From assembly GCA_013398015.1 (NCBI GenBank), contig VZRR01006730.1:1012054-1076053 (forward strand): 64,000 bases of DNA, read 5' to 3'. A program made the position numbers and the translations under genes. Shown here one piece after another: positions 59,528-64,000 of this stretch; within the stretch, counting starts at the first letter, position 1; the number at the start of each line of letters is the position of its first letter. The notes under the pieces were generated by a model, which saw only the letters and a list, made by a program, of their open reading frames with translations, had not been told where the DNA came from and searched no databases. Source of the DNA: Oreocharis arfaki. Lineage: Eukaryota; Chordata; Aves; Passeriformes; Paramythiidae.

Positions 59528-62500
59528 CTGGGCGAAAGGAGAAGAGTGTCAGCAGAATTAGATCTGTTTACACAAACATCAGTGATGCTCAAGACTGAAT
59601 TTTCCATTTTAGGACCCACTTGTGAGCCTGAGGTGTATAACCTGCTTCCTAAGTCCTGCCACCCTACAACAGTCAGGATTCATTGCCTCGAGGCCTTTTT
59701 AACATACCATTCATATCTGACACAGTAAAAGAGCCACAGACGTCACTGGAACACAAGTGTTCATGGTTTACGTAAGGGCCAGTTACATCACTGATGGAGT
59801 GCAGTTGTTACAAGGGGAATGCCAAACATAGATTTCTGAACAGTTTCTTTGGTAACTGAGGTGAAATAAGTTATTTGTGGCACTGCTCCAATCACCAGTG
59901 AAAGCAGCCTCAGGTTAAATTAAAAAAGGCTGTCAGTGGGGTTGCTATTTATGACACTGAAAGTATCCTCTCACAAACACCATGAATTTCAATTACATTT
60001 GTATTTTGTGGCTTTCAAGTCACACCTGTGAGCAGAATACCCTGTCCTGAGAAGTGTGAAACCAGCAAGTGCTACACCAGCCCCAAAACATAATGTCTTT
60101 TTATACCTTCAGACTCGATCGCAGAGTCTCTGAAAAGCCCGCTCGCTCCTCCTTGTTGAAGTTGATCCAGGTTTCTATGGCAACTGCTGGATTCTGAGAA
60201 CATGGAACGCCATCTGCGGTTCAGGGACAGAAAGGCATTTATGATATCTAGACAAAGGTGTATATACTCAGGAACACCCTTTTCCCGCAGCTGCCTCCCC
60301 CCACTCCCACCAGAAACCCTACCTTCTGGAGAGGAAAATTAGACACAGGTGTTTATGGATTTTGTCAGGCATGATCAGCACTGCCAGCCAGCCAGCTACA
60401 TGAAATAAAATTCGGTAACTATAAGAAGACAGAGCTGCCAGATCTTAAGCACTTTGGATAAGTTTCAGCAATCTATTCAGGAGTCTATGTCCAAGAGAAA
60501 GAGGATAGGAAAGAGAACTTACATGCTGTGTGATGACAACAAATCCTTTCTTACTCAATCATTTAGGCAAAAAGATTCTGTTATTGAGAATCTCAGCACC
60601 TACCTTTCTTTCTGGCTGGTCCTAGAAACCTATCTAGCAAAAGTCATCTACAGAATGTGTCTGAGCACTGTCAGGCAGCTGACCCTCATGACTGAACATC
60701 TGGTGTTGCTGCTATCCTCTTAACATTTGGAAATCCCCAGTGAGCTACTACAGCTTTTCTTAGCCATGTGACAGTAGGAAACACTTGACAGACTGTATCA
60801 AATTTTGATCTCTTTCCAGACATAACTGGAAGTTTTGGTTAAGCCACAAACTCTTGCATCGTCATCATCAGTACATTACCTAAAAGATTTTAGGTATTTC
60901 CTTCCAGTTCGAAAGCCAGAAATTACACCTGCATTCATTGAGAAGCTTCCCTACAAAGACTCTGATTTTATAGTCTGTTCTCATGACAAACTCTGAATTC
61001 AATGATGCTGAAGGCACCAGACAAATTCCAACACTTTTCTCTATAGTGGAAGGGAGCAGAAAAAGTGTGGCACAAAAGCAGGTATTTCAGCTCTGTTTAA
61101 AAGGATTCCCATAAGCTAACCATCACATGTAGTGCTCAAATGGAAAAAACTTGATTTTGGAATTGGTCCTAGAGTGCAACAGAAGGTAAACTTAATAAAT
61201 TACTATTTCATGAAATTAATTTTAATCCTTGCCACTAAAAGCTTCCTCTATTTAATTCTCCATTATCTAAACAAAGATGCAGGAAATGCAACCAAAAAGG
61301 CCCTTTCCTACCAGCAGTAAGGAAGTATTTCAGATTTTAATCCATTTTATGAGCTAAGTTGTGGCATAAATGCTGAGTAATGTGATTCTACATATGGAAA
61401 TAGATGATGCATGCAAAAAAGTTATACTGAGCAATTGTTTTTATTTAGGACCACAAGCGCTAAAGTCCACAGTCCTATTATGTGGAATCTCTAGGAAACT
61501 AAAGGTGATTGACCTCTACAGTTTTATTTCATGATTTTAGAGGGTTTTTTTTAATGAACTCGCAACATACTTTAAAATCTTTAGCCAGATAGATATCAAA
61601 ATTCCTCTAAGTTTATCACAGTTTTTGAGCTATCAGTACATATACTCAATAGGTTCTTCACTGTAAGTTTCTTTAGATGCAATAGAGATAATTTAATGCA
61701 ATATCTGTAAAGACTCTCATATGCATAGCATCAACTCTAAAGGCCAGTTTTGGATAGATTTGCCAGTGTTCCAAAGAAGCCAGTCATGGTAGGTTTATTT
61801 TTGTAACAGCATATAAAACACATGACACATGAAGTATAGTTACTTACTCAGTTACAGAGAGTAATTAAAAGCAAGAAAGAGGCACATCTGAATATATGAG
61901 CTGTTTCTACATTCTTCCTTCCTCTAGCAATGATACGTAACCGCAGAAAAATGGACTTGGGTCTGCAGCATCCTGGAGAGGTAACAAGTACTAGCTATAC
62001 CTACTAGGACAGCAGATCTTTAAGGGTTGGTGGAAGCTGGACTAAGTTGTTTCCGTGTTGACATGTCCTTCACAACACTGAGTCATTGCATCCATTACTG
62101 TGGAAGGCTATTACCTTTACAAGAAGGGTAATTACTGTATTACTCAAGATGTTACAATGCCTCTATTTCAGTCAGTTGAGTGCCTAAGTAATCCTAACAA
62201 TTATATTCAATTGTAAATAACACTAAAATAGTCTAAAAATATGTGCTCAAGCCTTCTTACAGATGTTGAATTATTGCATTACTATGTTAAATGATTATAA
62301 ACTAAAGAGATAAAAAAGACTTCAATCAGAAGCTTATTTCTGGTAAGGCTTCTTTGTTTTACTTTTAATGCAAACAGAAATGCAACAAATTGTTGGAAGT
62401 TATGTTTAAAAAATGTGTAACACTTCTAACCTGTTGACTAAGGAACTGCTGTGAATTTCCAGCATCCTCTATGTCCCTTTTCTATAGCTTAGATATTTCA

Positions 62501-63292
62501 TGTCCAGTAACAATTAATAGTTTGGGGCTTTTTCTGATAAAGGTATCCAGAATGTTTTGCTTTCCTTTGCTTAGCTAAGTCTCTGAATAGACAGTGATAG
62601 TGAAAGGTTGGACCTTTTCATCTATTTCGTCCACTACTTGACCAGACTCTGGAAGTCTCTTTCTATGTCCACATCCTAGGCAGTTTCAAGAACTCCTTAC
62701 CTGTAAGGATGTCTGTCAGTAGGCGGAGAGGCAGGTGTAGGAACTCCTCTGTCTCCTGCAGCTGAGACAAATGTGACTTTGCACAGTGTTTGGCAGCTGT
62801 GTAGAGCTCCATGTCACTGTGTTGATCTGCCAACCACATGACCTGCAGACAGTTTCTAACCTGCACCGTACGGGCCAGAAAACGGGAGCATTCTTCAAAA
62901 AGGGCAGTCAGCTGGTACATGTCTGCCACTTCATAGGTTTCCTGCAACTCCTCTGCCCTCAGCTTTACAGTTCCATGGTAAATATAGTCCACAAGGAGCT
63001 GAAAGACACTCTCACTAACGTCCTGCAGCTCAATCACCCGGTTGTGGGCCTCCTTTAGGTTGGATGTGAACATAGAACGAAAAAAGCAGCTCTGAGCTGA
63101 GAGGACCAAACGGTGCAGCTGGAATTCTTTGCCTTCCACTGATATTGTAACATCAGCAAAGAGCTCATCCTCTAAGCACAATTTCATAATACCCTGGGCC
63201 ACGCGGCCTGAGTGGGAGCGGTCAGTGAAGGTGTAGTTCACAAAGTAGTTTTCTTCTGCAGAGGAGCCTCCAGTCTCTTCTGACGAGTCCAT
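58667..63292 (-). CDS. KBTBD4: KBTBD4, BTB-BACK-kelch CUL3 adaptor, coding span
   Basis: KBTBD4 is a substrate receptor of a CUL3-RBX1 ubiquitin ligase; in mammals its drug- or mutation-driven targets include CoREST-complex components. Coding exons on the minus strand: 63292-62701, 60213-60107, 59527-58667, GT-AG and in frame, 519 aa from MDSSEETGG to TNLQFVLA. A BTB domain spans about residues 40-142 (ELFADVTISVEGKEFQLHRL), BACK about 148-240, and kelch repeats from about 270, with DLYVVGG, AIYSLGGK and VIYLLGGE marks. The kelch loop SIPRRMWK (294-301) is the site of human medulloblastoma insertions and is intact. Length matches the shorter human isoform (518 aa); an upstream alternative start could lie outside the window. 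Confidence 0.96.
59528..60106 (-). other. KBTBD4: KBTBD4 intron
   Basis: 579-nt intron with GTATAA donor and CAG acceptor. No repeat was recognised. Confidence 0.9.
60107..60213 (-). CDS. KBTBD4: KBTBD4 middle exon (BACK domain)
   Basis: This 107-nt exon encodes (D)GVPCSQNPAVAIETWINFNK and EERAGFSETLRSSLK. Acceptor AACCGCAG, donor CTGAAG|GTATAA. It matches the BACK-domain segment of the mammalian protein (AIEAWINFNKEER). Confidence 0.95.
60214..62700 (-). other. KBTBD4: KBTBD4 intron, 2.5 kb
   Basis: AT-rich intron, donor GTAAGG at 62700-62695. No interspersed repeat or other gene was recognised. Confidence 0.85.
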
Positions 63293-63321
63293 GGTGCTGC
63301 ACAAATCAGACCTCCAGCAAT
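62701..63321 (-). CDS. KBTBD4: KBTBD4 exon with start codon, BTB domain
   Basis: ATG is at 63292-63290 in context AGCACCATGG (A at -3, G at +4). It encodes MDSSEETGGSSAEENYFVNY onward through the BTB dimerisation fold to LTDILT plus a split Asp codon. The exon edge at 63321 follows acceptor TTTTACAG, leaving 29 nt of 5' UTR. The open frame continues upstream through the acceptor by chance; that part is intronic. Confidence 0.95.
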
Positions 63322-64000
63322 CTGTAAAATCACAATAATTATATGGCTTTCTCTCACCACTAACAAGATTACGCAGTACTTCAGGGTACAGGGAAAAATC
63401 AAACATATTGGTAAGAGTCCAGCATATTTTAGACTAAACATAAATAGCACAGCCAGAAACTTGTGCTTGAGCTTCAGAATCTCAAACAACAAATGAGAAG
63501 TTGGCATAATTAAAATTATAATATATACCAAGCTTCCAGTACAGTGAACATCACACCCTAGCAGGGCCGAGAGATGTGCATATCTTTTCACCACTCATTT
63601 CACTGACACAAAGAAAGCAGCAAGTTATTCAAGTGGAAAGTCCAGCAACCGCCCTAGGAAACTTGCAAAGCCAAAAAAAGTGGCAGCAGCATAGCTGGAC
63701 TAGATGTGAAAAGGATTACAATATCATACTAAAAAAGAGCACAGGCAGCAGTTCATATCATCAGGAGGTGTAAATTACAGTCCAAACTCAATGACGAATC
63801 TGTATCAAGGTGAACTTGTTTTTACCAAAAAGATGCATGAGATGTCTGCCAGACATAACCACCAGCCCTTCAAGCTAACCAAATGAGATAACTGATGCTT
63901 ATGCTGTTTGGTAATGTGCCAGCCAACTTCAGCATGCAAAACAACATGTTAGATGTTCTTAGTCACTGCTTCCCAAGTGGAAAGGGGAACAAAATTTAAG
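63322..64000 (-). other. KBTBD4: KBTBD4 5' intron
   Basis: AT-rich sequence upstream of the KBTBD4 start exon. The gene's promoter and first exon are expected to the right of the window, next to NDUFS3 in mammals. Nothing else was recognised. Confidence 0.6.

Noticed and set aside
63293..63406. Upstream in-frame extension of KBTBD4 to a Met at 63406
   Set aside because: A clear acceptor (TTTTACAG) lies at about 63322 and the extra residues do not resemble any KBTBD4 isoform; it is intron read-through.
1..64000. CRISPR arrays, operons, phage or toxin-antitoxin systems
   Set aside because: The DNA is vertebrate; no regularly spaced direct repeats or prokaryotic gene organisation were seen.

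Overview
This window is vertebrate nuclear DNA and almost certainly avian. Genes have long AT-rich introns with GT-AG junctions. The interspersed repeats are mostly CR1 LINE copies, and there is a tRNA-Ile-headed, CR1-tailed SINE like the type described from songbirds, so a passerine is my best guess. I found no prokaryotic, phage or CRISPR signatures. Species was judged from repeat style and protein similarity recalled from memory, not from a search.

Gene order is CELF1 (minus strand, about 1-55,000), PTPMT1 (plus, 55,543-57,593) and KBTBD4 (minus, 58,667 to beyond the right end). This matches the mammalian CELF1-PTPMT1-KBTBD4 neighbourhood. CELF1 and PTPMT1 are head to head across a CpG-rich block that contains a 383-base assembly gap (55,109-55,491). 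PTPMT1 and KBTBD4 converge, with about 1.07 kb between stop codons.

Layout: 1-1,935 is probable CELF1 3' UTR. From 1,936 to 21,656 lie the twelve main coding exons of CELF1, encoding RRM1, RRM2, a linker and RRM3. An optional upstream exon at 23,678-23,757 adds 27 residues in frame. From 23,758 to about 54,900 is intron or 5' UTR territory of CELF1 with repeats: CR1 at 29.3 kb, a 2.5-kb dead CR1 at 34.1-36.6 kb, and an LTR-like block at 40.6-41.1 kb. It also holds one plausible non-coding exon at 43.8 kb. From 54,900 to 55,800 is the CpG-rich bidirectional promoter. PTPMT1 has four coding exons (191 aa), and KBTBD4 has three coding exons here (519 aa).

The three genes have unrelated functions: RNA-binding splicing and decay regulation, mitochondrial phosphatidylglycerophosphate phosphatase, and a CUL3 substrate adaptor. 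Their adjacency is conserved synteny, not a pathway. The sequence directly shows several built-in CELF1 isoform choices: a 12-nt tandem acceptor giving +/-LYLQ, two NAGNAG acceptors giving +/-Ala, and an alternative N-terminus. I found no convincing evidence of a previously undescribed system; the findings below are splicing, repeat and assembly observations of moderate interest.
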